Below are positions 26,801 through 34,721 of a stretch of DNA of 64,000 nucleotides, one piece after another (the stretch's first letter is position 1; every line of letters begins with the position of its first letter). Under the pieces are notes generated by a model. It had not been told where the DNA came from. It was given only the letters and a program-made list of their open reading frames with translations, and made no database searches. A program made the position numbers and the translations under genes. This DNA comes from an uncultured Lachnospiraceae bacterium (lineage in GTDB: Bacteria > Bacillota > Clostridia > Lachnospirales > Lachnospiraceae): contig CACYTU010000005.1 of NCBI GenBank assembly GCA_902777355.1, forward strand, positions 1 to 64,000. Reading direction: 5' to 3'.

Positions 26801-27550
26801 CCGGAAGGTCGGAAAGTGCTGCTCCTTTCCGAGGATGATCTGAAACTGTATATCATCGACCTGGATTCAAAAAAGACCGAAGTGTCTGTCAGTCTTTCGG
26901 AATATAACAGTCGTTCCATCAGAAAACTGTGCGGCTACAATAATCAATCCATGTTCTGCTGGAACAATAATATACTCGCGGTTAACGATTACCTGAAAAT
27001 ACATATTTATGACAAGTCCGGCACGGAGATTCATACTATCCCCTGCGGGAAAAGTGTCTTCAATCCTGACTCCTTCGAATATCCTCTCCTTTCCCTGTCT
27101 CCCGACGGGAAATATCTGTACTATTTTGTTTCAGACAGATTGTATCAATATGATATTTCAAAAGGGCAAATAATCAATGACATTGAGCCTGCCCCGGAAC
27201 CAGTCTCCGTATACCTTCCGTGGCTGTGTATGTTCGGCGGAGATGATCCGGAGATTAAGAGGACCTCCGGACATGCAGATGTACTCCATATTCTCAAAGA
27301 CAATGTTCTGTATACGATCCAGTGCGATCCGGACTCATTCGGGCTGATTTCCCGAATCGACAATGTTTTTAATTACAATCCGCTGACAGGGAAAATCTAT
27401 TTGTCCATTTATAATTACAGAAAGTTTATAAACGGAGACAATTCATACTATTGTCTCTATTACCGGGAATACAGTCTCGAAGATATCATACGGTTTGCGA
27501 AGGAAACATACGACATTGATGATCATGAAACTGCAGGTCCCGGCAAATAA
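23840..27550 (+). CDS. membrane-anchored TIR-domain protein with WD40/propeller-like ectodomain
   Basis: 1236 aa, ATG behind GAGGAG. Residues about 19-165 are a TIR domain: EYDAFISYKH (strand A), RVFLDDGELSA (BB-loop region), SRWLIIICSPETKRS, then PWVNLEIETFL, where E121 sits at the catalytic glutamate position of NAD-cleaving TIR domains. One membrane helix (about 209-228) follows RHRIYGLQR. A short coiled coil (about 232-275) leads to a C-terminal region of about 950 residues with WD40/propeller-like strands (LVLSPDGCHLLAMSRDNVIVWD; LSPDGKYLYYFVSDRLYQYD). Residues about 480-560 are an acidic low-complexity linker. With the TIR inside the cell, the C-terminal part would be outside. The 3' half is visibly richer in A/T than neighbouring genes. 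A defence or signalling role is inference. Confidence 0.8.
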   Translation: MADHSKITPSGEFLSEIPEYDAFISYKHGAVDSAAAKALQKNLEHFRAPLLSGIGLPGISSHDNADKPKKTGRIRRVFLDDGELSACAAFGSHIREALKKSRWLIIICSPETKRSPWVNLEIETFLEYHDRDHILAVMTSGEPADIFPDAFVGSGSMPDEMLAADARGETVREVLKKLRGDALLRIAAPILGLNYDDLKQRHRIYGLQRIAAAAIVCLAAVTCFSMYALSKNRQLEKSNADLWLRQAEITSKEAQDLLDQGDNLQAVQNLLSVLPDGSQKAAGERPDSILPSTQYLLTQALNLYKPTLTANLGEDRLAACAVINTDDYLDADLVLSPDGCHLLAMSRDNVIVWDSEACGQVCEIQFPERIENWSREAVLDNSRIVLCGGHTASCFDYITGEQLWKTTVLNTVCAAVYAPGIGSDTGNSADSSSSDSSPKDIAPESRGRLFILTSTGVSVLSTEDGTLLSECKYFLNNDQNDSSNQISGNISADQKEQVSADQKEQVADTPGDSLQDRQTGEERESDEEFGQDNPPEAEFSPDSESSSESEKKSLIGTPLRAVLSSAGRFLIFSSQAEQNYVKYLFACDPETGETVQIDSEAFSEVYEIQSEISPGGKGEIIYYAGIPSETDLNPIYLLRAVTLSSAGRCKVKWSKEFLSSSVLAPGDNSYISTGGKKSVKILPGFQPEGSAPSLLFCCYAHIFKLDPSDGNTLSDQELPSNMTGLLASADFCYPFTSQGEIYDCAGQSLVRITDAFPAYCYDIAKMTGKNIFFCLLDKRKIVKYAPMKTDDRYTSLSLDAYDDSDPDELLYSISRIDPLFHSPDWLISKDNNHIFWIRDNETTIHSLSLDQIVKTARPEISDSSGTDEEDIFSASLLSYNLKPLYLEGDSLHFIDFARRKFSDTGSDYVYFEYILNLSDGSLTSEALFVSDERNPRKENIHFDQNSRTLYLLQPQKEYTRLWSYTMNEKDISRFDLPLANISFSCLSPEGRKVLLLSEDDLKLYIIDLDSKKTEVSVSLSEYNSRSIRKLCGYNNQSMFCWNNNILAVNDYLKIHIYDKSGTEIHTIPCGKSVFNPDSFEYPLLSLSPDGKYLYYFVSDRLYQYDISKGQIINDIEPAPEPVSVYLPWLCMFGGDDPEIKRTSGHADVLHILKDNVLYTIQCDPDSFGLISRIDNVFNYNPLTGKIYLSIYNYRKFINGDNSYYCLYYREYSLEDIIRFAKETYDIDDHETAGPGK

Positions 27551-27568
27551 AAGAATAGCAGCTGGAAT

Positions 27569-27721
27569 GTTACAGTACAGCCCCCCTCGAATTCGAGGCG
27601 TTTTTGCGCGATTTTCAGCGCAAAAACCCGAGTGGAACGGCGTTCGCCCCATTTGCGAAGCGAATTCAGCATGGGCGAACGCAAGTTACATTCACGCCCT
27701 CGATAGGGCGTGAATTGTAAC
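27569..27721 (-). mobile_element. MITE-like element family B, copy B3 (inverted)
   Basis: 153 bp in the opposite orientation to the other copies. Flanks GCTGGAAT (27561-27568) and GCAGAAAT (27722-27729) match at 6 of 8. Ends GTTACAGTACAGCCC (left) and GTTACAATTCACGCC (right, inward). The three stems are present; the GCGTTCGCCC/GGGGCGAACGC stem and the TTTTTGCGC/GCGCAAAAA stem are long and almost perfect. It lies between the two membrane-protein genes. Confidence 0.85.
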
Positions 27722-27724
27722 GCA

Positions 27725-27786
27725 GAAATCTGCCTGCCCACACGATAAAATACAAGGGCTGAAATCCGCCCGCTCACACGATAAAG
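27725..27786 (+). repeat. 26-bp direct repeat, two copies, 36-bp period
   Basis: 27725-27750 and 27761-27786 share GAAATCTGCC/GAAATCCGCC and CACACGATAAA. They lie just before the start of the following gene and could contain its control region. Confidence 0.7.
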
Positions 27787-27800
27787 AAAAAGAGCCGAAA

Positions 27801-29957
27801 GTGAAAGGACAGACATCTGTTATGGAAAGCACAGACACTAAAAGAGGAAAAGTGAAAAATCCTGTCGATACAAGATTTTTCAATCCGGAGGTTTTCGTCG
27901 AAGCGCCGCAAGCCTCCGCGAATCCCATCGGAGAAATCGCCTCCGCGAATTTCTCCTCGGGTCTCTCAGCGCAGAAGCGCTTCGACATGTCAGGAAGAGC
28001 GAAATGCTATCTCCTGCTTCTGATAATCACTCTGGCTGCGGTCTCCCTGATACTTATCCATCTGCCTGGAAAAAATACAGCGGCTTCAGCCGCCTCCGGG
28101 ACTGTTATGAAAACAATCATCCTGTATGGAAACGATAGCCCTGCGGATCTGGAAATCCTGAAAAACCGTCTGGATGTCTTTACCGGAAAAGGACGTTATT
28201 CCCTGACAGAAGAAAAAAACCATCTCGAGCTGTGTCTCCCATTCTCTAAGGCCCTGACAGATGACAGAATAGAATTGCTGCTGGAGAAGTATCTGATTGA
28301 GCCAGGGCCCCATTATGCAGCCTGTGCCCCCCCCGGCGTCAATTCTTTTATAGAAAGCAATTACACAGTCGCGGTTGTCACCCCTGAGGACATAAGTCAT
28401 ATAGATATAAATGACATCTCTAATGCCGGTAACAGCCTTCCCACGGACGAATTTCTTCAGGTTCCTGTTCTGGAACCCGGAGAGACCCCGGTCCATCGTT
28501 TCCGTCTGAAGCTAAAAGACTCTGCCGCTTCCCGCCTTCGTCAGGTCATGGAAAGAGGAGATGATCTGTTCCTGCTCAATCTCCGTATTTATGATAACTA
28601 TAATACAAACAAATACTACAGCGAGGGATGGGAACTTAAGGGCGATCCTGATGATCACAGCACTTTTTACATCGAATACTCTGACTCTGATGAGCTGTAC
28701 GGAAACGAAAGGATTCTGAAATACAATCTCACACATGCATCTCTGTCGCAGCCCTATAATTACTGTCTGATGGATGAAGTAAAATGGACTGATCCGGACA
28801 CAGGCATCTCCTCAGGTGACTACCAGCGAAAAGAGAATGAAATAGGTGACAACTGGTATTATTTTCAAGCAAGCTCTAACGAAGCCATTGCAGCAGACGA
28901 GCGCGCCGATATCGAACACCTCCTCTGCCGCAGACTCGATCTGCTGGAATCGCCCTATGCCATAGGATACACACAGCAGGGAGACATCTGTGTCAGAATC
29001 AGATCCGACCGCATCAACAGGCGGGTCGTTAACCTTCTGACAGAACTAAATAGCAGAAACAGGTATTGTTTAAAAATCCCCTGTGCTGATTACAATCTTT
29101 CGCCTCATTATTCAAAAATAAATTACGACACCAGGAGTTCATCCTTCCTTGTCACGCTCCCGGATGAAGACCTCGGGAGTCTGGAGGATATTGTGAGAGG
29201 CAGTTCCGGAAAGGAGCCCGTGGATCTTTACCTCTGTACAGATGACGGTCCTGTCGGCAGGACAAGTTTTTCTCTCCCGGCCGAAAGTAATGAACTGCAG
29301 TTCAGTGATACCGTTTTTAACCGGAAAAAGGATGACAGTGTTGACCGGGAAAAGGGTGAAAGTTTAGTGCGTGAAAAGGGTGAAAGCGATGACTACTCCT
29401 GGTTTACCGCCCTGATTGAAGGACTCGCTGACGTGGATTTTTCGTTTACATATCTCACTAATGATTTTTATTACAGACATGAAGCAGGGACAGATATTTT
29501 CAATGATCCCGATTCGTACCCTCTGAAAGAAGAAATAATTGTCTCTATTGAAGAGATTGAAAAGAAAATCCGGCAATTACTTCCACAGGCAGAAGTCAGG
29601 CTGTCATACGACTCAAATACCCTCGATATACACATGAACCTGGAGCACGGCGAAAATCTGCCCGACAGGATATATGAGTACGCTCCCCGCCTGCTGGAAA
29701 TCTGCTCTTTGAAGGACTCCTATTTCTTTTGTGTCCGCATTTATCCCTGCGAATACAAGGAAGATGAAAGGGCCTGGCTTGTTTTCAGCAAAAGCACAAA
29801 AGAAGGCAAAACAGACATCAGTTTCAGTGGATATTTTTTCAATGGCAGAATGGATGCCTATGCAGACAGGATACTGGAACTGGAAAAAACAAATTCTTTT
29901 TTCCGGGATATGATCATCGACCCCAGATATGATGGATGGAAAGTCAGAGATTTTTGA
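27801..29957 (+). CDS. unrecognised single-pass membrane protein
   Basis: 718 aa if started at the GTG at 27801; the ATG at 27822 (AAAGGA 12 bases upstream) and the ATG at 27987 just before the membrane segment are alternatives. One hydrophobic helix (YLLLLIITLAAVSLILIHL, about 70-88) with basic residues before it predicts N-terminus inside and about 620 residues outside. The ectodomain has repeated alpha/beta segments such as NRLDVFTGKGRYSL and RRLDLLESPYAIGYTQQGDICVRI, faintly like the P1-type domains of SecD; this is not proven. No catalytic motif was recognised. It follows the TIR gene on the same strand with element B3 between, and shares its predicted topology. A KGES-type short repeat lies near 515-530. 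Confidence 0.6.
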   Translation: MKGQTSVMESTDTKRGKVKNPVDTRFFNPEVFVEAPQASANPIGEIASANFSSGLSAQKRFDMSGRAKCYLLLLIITLAAVSLILIHLPGKNTAASAASGTVMKTIILYGNDSPADLEILKNRLDVFTGKGRYSLTEEKNHLELCLPFSKALTDDRIELLLEKYLIEPGPHYAACAPPGVNSFIESNYTVAVVTPEDISHIDINDISNAGNSLPTDEFLQVPVLEPGETPVHRFRLKLKDSAASRLRQVMERGDDLFLLNLRIYDNYNTNKYYSEGWELKGDPDDHSTFYIEYSDSDELYGNERILKYNLTHASLSQPYNYCLMDEVKWTDPDTGISSGDYQRKENEIGDNWYYFQASSNEAIAADERADIEHLLCRRLDLLESPYAIGYTQQGDICVRIRSDRINRRVVNLLTELNSRNRYCLKIPCADYNLSPHYSKINYDTRSSSFLVTLPDEDLGSLEDIVRGSSGKEPVDLYLCTDDGPVGRTSFSLPAESNELQFSDTVFNRKKDDSVDREKGESLVREKGESDDYSWFTALIEGLADVDFSFTYLTNDFYYRHEAGTDIFNDPDSYPLKEEIIVSIEEIEKKIRQLLPQAEVRLSYDSNTLDIHMNLEHGENLPDRIYEYAPRLLEICSLKDSYFFCVRIYPCEYKEDERAWLVFSKSTKEGKTDISFSGYFFNGRMDAYADRILELEKTNSFFRDMIIDPRYDGWKVRDF
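27897..27986 (+). repeat. 90-bp inverted-repeat segment inside the 5' part of the membrane-protein gene
   Basis: Outer arms GTCGAAGCGC (27897) and GCGCTTCGAC (27977-27986) are perfect complements; inner arms GGAGAAAT (27930) and ATTTCTCC (27949) also pair; CCTCCGCGAAT occurs twice. It ends directly before the ATG at 27987 and is translated in frame if an upstream start is used. Confidence 0.7.
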
Positions 29958-29969
29958 TAACAGGGTGGA

Positions 29970-30047
29970 GCGGCCACGCCGCCTTCTATCCCCGACCGGC
30001 CTGTATCCGTCACCAGGATGAAATATACATTGCGCAGGCCGTGTCAT
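29970..30047 (+). repeat. structured repeat family C, copy C1
   Basis: 78 bp, about three quarters identical to C2 at 56938-57016. Shared blocks: GCGGCC at the left, CCCCGACCGGCC in the middle, ATACATT and GGCCGTGTCAT at the right. The outer stem is GGCCTG/CAGGCC and the inner ATCC/GGAT; in C2 both stems have other bases but still pair. It follows the stop of the membrane-protein gene by 12 bp. Confidence 0.75.
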
Positions 30048-30099
30048 CCGACAGGCCTGGGGGCCGCCGCCAGGCGGAAATAGTTTTTTTAATACGAAA

Positions 30100-30134
30100 G
30101 CGCCGCGGACAGGTCAAAAACCGGTCCGCGGCGC
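30100..30134. terminator. GC-rich hairpin between convergent genes
   Basis: GCGCCGCGGAC (30100-30110) pairs perfectly with GTCCGCGGCGC (30124-30134). T-runs are not adjacent, so termination efficiency is uncertain; position between convergent genes fits a terminator. Confidence 0.6.
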
Positions 30135-30142
30135 ATTGCATT

Positions 30143-30232
30143 TAAAAAGCAGTATTTAAAATGCAGTATTACAAAGGCAGTATTTATAAATGCCGTATTA
30201 TGAAGGCAGCATTTTAAATGCAGCATCAAAAA
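30143..30232. repeat. degenerate about 20-bp tandem repeat with GCAGTATT core
   Basis: GCAGTATTTAAAAT, GCAGTATTACAAAG, GCAGTATTTATAAAT, GCCGTATTATGAAG and GCAGCATTTTAAAT follow one another. It lies just beyond the 3' end of purL. Confidence 0.7.
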
Positions 30233-30242
30233 GATATTGTGA

Positions 30243-33200
30243 TCAGCTGAAGTACTTCACGCCGGCCTCAAACAGGCGCATGTTCTGATCGCCTTCGATA
30301 TTGAGGTTGATGAAGCGGCCGCTGCGCTCGCAGTGGACCATCTTGCCGAAGACGCGGCCGTCGGGGGAAGTGATGCCCTCGATGGCTGCATAGGAACCAT
30401 TGATGTTCCACTCCTCGTCCATGGAGACGTTGCCGTCGGGATCGCAGTAGCGGGTCGCGATCTGGCCGTTGTCCTCCAGCTTTTTGATCCACTCAGCGGG
30501 AGCGACAAAGCGCCCCTCGCCATGGGAGGCGGGATTGACATAGACGCCGCCGGGCTGAGCCAGTGCCAGCCAGGGGCTCTTATTGGATGTCACTTTGGTG
30601 TAGGCCATCTTGGAGATATGGCGGCCGATGGTGTTGTAAGTCAGGGTCGGGGACTGTTCGTCCTGGCCGACGATCTTTCCGTGAGGAACAAGGCCCAGCT
30701 TGATCAGGGCCTGGAAGCCGTTGCAGATTCCCAGGGCAAGGCCGTCCCTCTTGTCCAGCAGGTCTGTGACCGCCTCTTCGATCACTGCGTTGCGGAAAGC
30801 GGTGGCAAAGAACTTGGCGCTGCCGTCAGGCTCGTCACCGGCCGAGAATCCGCCGGGGAACATGATGATCTGAGCCTGGCCGATAGCATCCGCAAAGGCC
30901 TTGGCGGAATCGCGGATGTTCTCGGGTGTCAGGTTGGTGAAGACACGGGTGATGGTCTTCGCGCCGGCAGCCTCGAAGGCAGCGGCGGTATCATATTCGC
31001 AGTTGGTTCCGGGGAAGACCGGAATAAAGACAGTGGGCTGGGCAATCTTGTGAGTGCAGACAGCCACTCTTCCGCCCTCGTACACGGGAGCCTCGATCGG
31101 AGTGGTCTCTTTTTCGGCTATGGTCGGGAAAACCTTCTCGAGGGGCTTCTTCCAGGCCGCGATCATCTCGTCGACCCCGATGCTGTCATCGTGGTATGTG
31201 AAAGCTGCGTCTTCTTTGCCTGTCACTGTGCCGACGACACGCCAGTCAAAACCTTCCACATCGGCAAGAGCCGCCAGATCGTCGGGAGACATCTCTGCCA
31301 GCACATCGCCCATAGCGTTGCGGAAGAGGTCCTTCATGCGCAGCTTTTCGACGAAGGCAATGCCGAAGCCGTTTCCGAAGGCCATCTTTGCAGCCGCGGG
31401 AAGGATGCCGTTGCTGTCGAGCGCATAGGCCGCCTGGATCTTGCCCTCCCTCATCAGGGAAGTGATCACATTGTACATATGCATGACGTCGTCGTAGACG
31501 GGAATGTCGAACTCATCCTTCTCGAGACGGAACTGCACCAGTACATCGCCCTCCCGTTTGAGTTCGGGTGTCACGATATCCTGTGCCTTTGCTACATCTA
31601 CAGCAAAGGATACCAGTGTGGGCGGAACGTCGATATCGATACCCTCCTCGCGGAAAGTACCGGACATGGAGTCCTTGCCGCCGATGCTGGCCAGTCCGAA
31701 GCCGATCTGGGCATCGTAGGCTCCCAGCAGGGCAGAAAGGGGCTGGCTCCACCTGGCGGGTTCCTGGGACATACGTCCGAAGTACTCCTGGAAAGTGAAG
31801 TGCAGTTTTCTGTAATCACCGCCCTCTGCCACGATCTTGGACATGGACTGGGTGACGGCGTAAATAGCGCCGTGATAGGGGCTCCAGGAGGAGAGATAGG
31901 GATCGAATCCATAGCTCATCATGGAGACCGTATCGGTACTGCCGCCCAGGACAGGAAGGCGGGCTGTCATGGCCTGTGTAGGGGTCAGCTGATAACGTCC
32001 GCCGTAGGGCATGGTGACTGTGGCGGCGCCGATACTGGCGTCGAACATCTCGACCAGACCCTTCTGGGAGCAGACATTGAGGTCGGAAAGGGAAGCTTTC
32101 ACGGCTTTGGCGAAAGAGGGCTCTTGAGCCTTCAGCTCTTCGGCCACACCTTCCGAAGCGATTTTCTTAAAGTAGTTGTCCTGCTCCGAGGGCATCAGGA
32201 CCTCGACGTCGGTCTCCTGATGGGCGCCGTTGGTGTCGAGGAAGGAGCGGGCGATATCCACGATCGCCTTGCCTCTCCATTTCAGGACAAGACGGGGCTC
32301 CTCAGTGACATGGGCCAGAGGGGTCGCCTCCAGGTTTTCCTCGGCCGCGTATTTGAGGAAGGTCTCCTGGTCTTCGGGCGCCACGACGACCGCCATGCGC
32401 TCCTGTGATTCGGAGATGGCCAGTTCAGTGCCGTCCAGACCTTCATATTTTTTGGGTACCAGGTCCAGATTGACCTCCAGACCGTCGGCCAGCTCGCCGA
32501 TGGCTACAGAGACACCGCCCGCGCCGAAGTCATTGCACTTCTTGATCAGGCTGGAGACCTCGGGACGGCGGAAGAGGCGCTGGAGTTTGCGCTCGGTGGG
32601 GGCGTTGCCCTTCTGCACTTCCGCGCCGCAGGTAGTCAGGGACTCCTGGGTGTGGGCCTTGGAGGACCCGGTCGCTCCGCCGATGCCGTCTCTGCCTGTC
32701 CTGCCGCCCAGCAGGATGATCACATCGCCGGGGTCGGAGTTGAGCCGCTGCACATTTTCGCGGGCAGCCGCGCCCATGACCGCGCCGATCTCCATGCGCT
32801 TGGCCAAATAGCCGGGGTGATAGATCTCGGAGACCTGTCCGGTTGCCAGGCCGATCTGGTTGCCGTAGCTGGAATAGCCGTCGGCAGCGCCGATGACCAG
32901 CTTCTTCTGGGGAAGCTTGCCCTTAATGGTGTCCGCTACAGGAACAGTGGGATCCGCAGCTCCGGTCACACGCATGGCCTGATAGACATAGCCGCGTCCG
33001 GAGAGGGGATCGCGGATGGCGCCGCCCAGGCAGGTGGCCGCGCCGCCGAAAGGCTCGATCTCGGTCGGGTGGTTGTGGGTCTCGTTTTTGAAAAAGACCA
33101 GCCACTCTTCTGTCACGGGGCCGTCGCCGTAGTCAGCTTCGATCGGAACAACGATCGAGCAGGCATTGTTCTCATCCGACTCTTCCATATCGGTCAGCTT

Positions 33201-34070
33201 GCCGTCGGCTTTTAGTTTTTTCATGCCCATGATAGCCAGATCCATCAGGCAGACAGGCTTGTCCTTCCGTCCCGCATACAGCTCGTCGCGGGTATCCGTA
33301 TAACTCCGCCAGGTCGTCTCGATGGGGGTGCGGTAAAAACCGTCCTCAAACTCGACATTTTTGAGCTCGGTGGAAAAAGTCGTGTGACGGCAGTGATCGG
33401 ACCAGTATGTGTCGAGCACACGGATCTCGGTCACTGTCGGATCGCGGTGCTCTGTCCCGGAGAAATACTCCTGGATAAAGAGAAAGTCCGCGAAAGTCAT
33501 AGCAAGACCCAGGGAATCATACAGTTCCCTCAGGGCTGACTCATCCATGGCAATGAAGCCGTCAAAGACCTGCACGTCGTCCGGCTCGGGGTATTCCGTG
33601 CGCAGGGTCTGCGGCTTTTCAAGTCCTGTCTCCCTTGAGTCGACAGGGTTGATGCAGTAGGCCTTGATCCTGTCCAGATCCTCATCCGACAGGTCGCCGG
33701 CCAAAAGATACGTCACCGCCGTGCGGACAACGGGCTTTTCATCCTCTTTCAGAAACTGCAGACACTGCTCCGCACTGTCCGCCCTCTGGTCAAATTGGCC
33801 GGGCAGAGCTTCCACGGAAAAAGCTTTGGTCCCAGCAGGGATCTCGATGGTCTCCCTGTACAGGACATCAACAGGCGGCTCGGAAAATACCGTCCTGCAG
33901 CCCTTCTCAAATGTCTCATCGGAAATATTCTCGACGTCATACCTGATCAGGATCCTGACATCCCTGATTTCCGAAATCCCTAGAAATCCCTCTATGTCAT
34001 CCTTCAGCTGCCTCGCCGCAACGGCAAAAGGCTCTTTCTTCTCGACGTATACGCGTCTTACACCGCTCAT
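30243..34070 (-). CDS. purL: phosphoribosylformylglycinamidine synthase, single-chain
   Basis: 1275 aa from the ATG at 34070, placed 5 bases after AAGGAGG; the longer frame to 34106 has no SD. It makes FGAM from FGAR, glutamine and ATP in purine synthesis. This is the long form with PurS-like, PurL and glutaminase parts fused. FFKNETHNHPTEIEPFGG and TGRDGIGGATGSS mark the first synthase half, LGGSTDTVSMMSYGFDP the second, and SIGGKDSMSGTF the nucleotide region. The C-terminal class I glutaminase has its nucleophile cysteine in GICNG and its His/Glu in SHGEGRF. It is monocistronic with a promoter about 110 bases upstream. No purine riboswitch was recognised. Confidence 0.96.
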   Translation of the reverse strand: MSGVRRVYVEKKEPFAVAARQLKDDIEGFLGISEIRDVRILIRYDVENISDETFEKGCRTVFSEPPVDVLYRETIEIPAGTKAFSVEALPGQFDQRADSAEQCLQFLKEDEKPVVRTAVTYLLAGDLSDEDLDRIKAYCINPVDSRETGLEKPQTLRTEYPEPDDVQVFDGFIAMDESALRELYDSLGLAMTFADFLFIQEYFSGTEHRDPTVTEIRVLDTYWSDHCRHTTFSTELKNVEFEDGFYRTPIETTWRSYTDTRDELYAGRKDKPVCLMDLAIMGMKKLKADGKLTDMEESDENNACSIVVPIEADYGDGPVTEEWLVFFKNETHNHPTEIEPFGGAATCLGGAIRDPLSGRGYVYQAMRVTGAADPTVPVADTIKGKLPQKKLVIGAADGYSSYGNQIGLATGQVSEIYHPGYLAKRMEIGAVMGAAARENVQRLNSDPGDVIILLGGRTGRDGIGGATGSSKAHTQESLTTCGAEVQKGNAPTERKLQRLFRRPEVSSLIKKCNDFGAGGVSVAIGELADGLEVNLDLVPKKYEGLDGTELAISESQERMAVVVAPEDQETFLKYAAEENLEATPLAHVTEEPRLVLKWRGKAIVDIARSFLDTNGAHQETDVEVLMPSEQDNYFKKIASEGVAEELKAQEPSFAKAVKASLSDLNVCSQKGLVEMFDASIGAATVTMPYGGRYQLTPTQAMTARLPVLGGSTDTVSMMSYGFDPYLSSWSPYHGAIYAVTQSMSKIVAEGGDYRKLHFTFQEYFGRMSQEPARWSQPLSALLGAYDAQIGFGLASIGGKDSMSGTFREEGIDIDVPPTLVSFAVDVAKAQDIVTPELKREGDVLVQFRLEKDEFDIPVYDDVMHMYNVITSLMREGKIQAAYALDSNGILPAAAKMAFGNGFGIAFVEKLRMKDLFRNAMGDVLAEMSPDDLAALADVEGFDWRVVGTVTGKEDAAFTYHDDSIGVDEMIAAWKKPLEKVFPTIAEKETTPIEAPVYEGGRVAVCTHKIAQPTVFIPVFPGTNCEYDTAAAFEAAGAKTITRVFTNLTPENIRDSAKAFADAIGQAQIIMFPGGFSAGDEPDGSAKFFATAFRNAVIEEAVTDLLDKRDGLALGICNGFQALIKLGLVPHGKIVGQDEQSPTLTYNTIGRHISKMAYTKVTSNKSPWLALAQPGGVYVNPASHGEGRFVAPAEWIKKLEDNGQIATRYCDPDGNVSMDEEWNINGSYAAIEGITSPDGRVFGKMVHCERSGRFINLNIEGDQNMRLFEAGVKYFS

Positions 34071-34183
34071 CCTTACCTCCTTGGTGGGGATTTTATGAAT
34101 CTTCATGAAGTCTTACAATAAATGAATACAAAATAAAGATTGTTTCCAAAAAGGAACATATTGCATGCATTTATTTCTGTCAC

Positions 34184-34189
34184 ATTATA
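34184..34189 (-). promoter_or_regulatory. purL promoter, extended -10
   Basis: On the minus strand TGCTATAAT, an extended -10, with TGTACT 16 bases upstream as a weak -35. The leader would be about 105 bases and contains a small GTTCC-TTTTT-GGAAAC hairpin. Confidence 0.55.
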
Positions 34190-34248
34190 GCATAGGTTCT
34201 GAAAAAGTACACAAGCTATGCTTTTTTCCATGATAAAATAATTTTGTC

Positions 34249-34403
34249 GTTACTGTTCACGCCCTCTCGAGGGCGTAAACAGTAACTTGCGAAAATCCCA
34301 TTCCAAATCGCTTACACGATGGGATTTTCGCCGTCAGACTCCGGTTTTTGCGCTGAAAGCCGCGCAAAAACACGTCGAATTCGAGGTGGTCTGAACAGAT
34401 AAC
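34249..34403 (+). mobile_element. MITE-like element family B, copy B4
   Basis: 155 bp, flanked by a perfect 8-bp direct repeat ATTTTGTC (34241-34248 and 34404-34411). Ends GTTACTGTTCACGCC and, inward from the right, GTTATCTGTTCAGACC. Hairpin 1 is a 17-bp stem with one mismatch; hairpin 2 pairs GCGAAAATCCCAT with ATGGGATTTTCGC; hairpin 3 is built on TTTTTGCGC/GCGCAAAAA. It lies in the 651-bp divergent gap between purL and hppA. Confidence 0.9.
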
Positions 34404-34500
34404 ATTTTGTCATAAAAAATGCACGATTTTTAATTTATTTAGTTCATTTTTTCTCACGCAGATAATCTGATATATCCTGTATCTCTTACCATTTCATTTT

Positions 34501-34556
34501 CGGAGCATTGCGGCTTTTTCACGCAGCTGTCTATCCCTGTTCCTATGCTCCGTTTT
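34501..34556 (+). promoter_or_regulatory. two-stem hairpin with T-run upstream of hppA
   Basis: CGGAGCAT (34501-34508) pairs with ATGCTCCG (34545-34552), followed by TTTT; TGCG/CGCA pair inside. A second hairpin (GCGTTCCC/GGGAATGC) follows near 34568-34597. If transcription of hppA starts upstream, this could be an attenuator; otherwise a free-standing terminator. Confidence 0.4.
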
Positions 34557-34623
34557 AAAGGCTTTTGGCGTTCCCGGTATCGAAAATAAGGGAATGCAGT
34601 GTTACCAGCAACAAGTAAGTGAT

Positions 34624-34658
34624 GTATTCACACACCCGGTCAGGGTGTTACAAGTTAC
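34624..34658 (-). mobile_element. possible remnant of a family B element
   Basis: Read on the minus strand: GTAACTTGTAACACC, CTGACC, GGGTGTGTGAATAC. This resembles the first hairpin of copy B2 only. No second or third hairpin and no flanking direct repeat. Confidence 0.35.
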
Positions 34659-34721
34659 GGACACACTGTTCTCTGCCGCATTTCATATTTAAATGTAAAT
34701 TCAAAAAGGGAGGTATTAGTT

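Noticed and set aside
30333-32408. 691-codon plus-strand open frame opposite purL
   Set aside because: Shadow of purL; composition is typical of an antisense frame and purL is intact.
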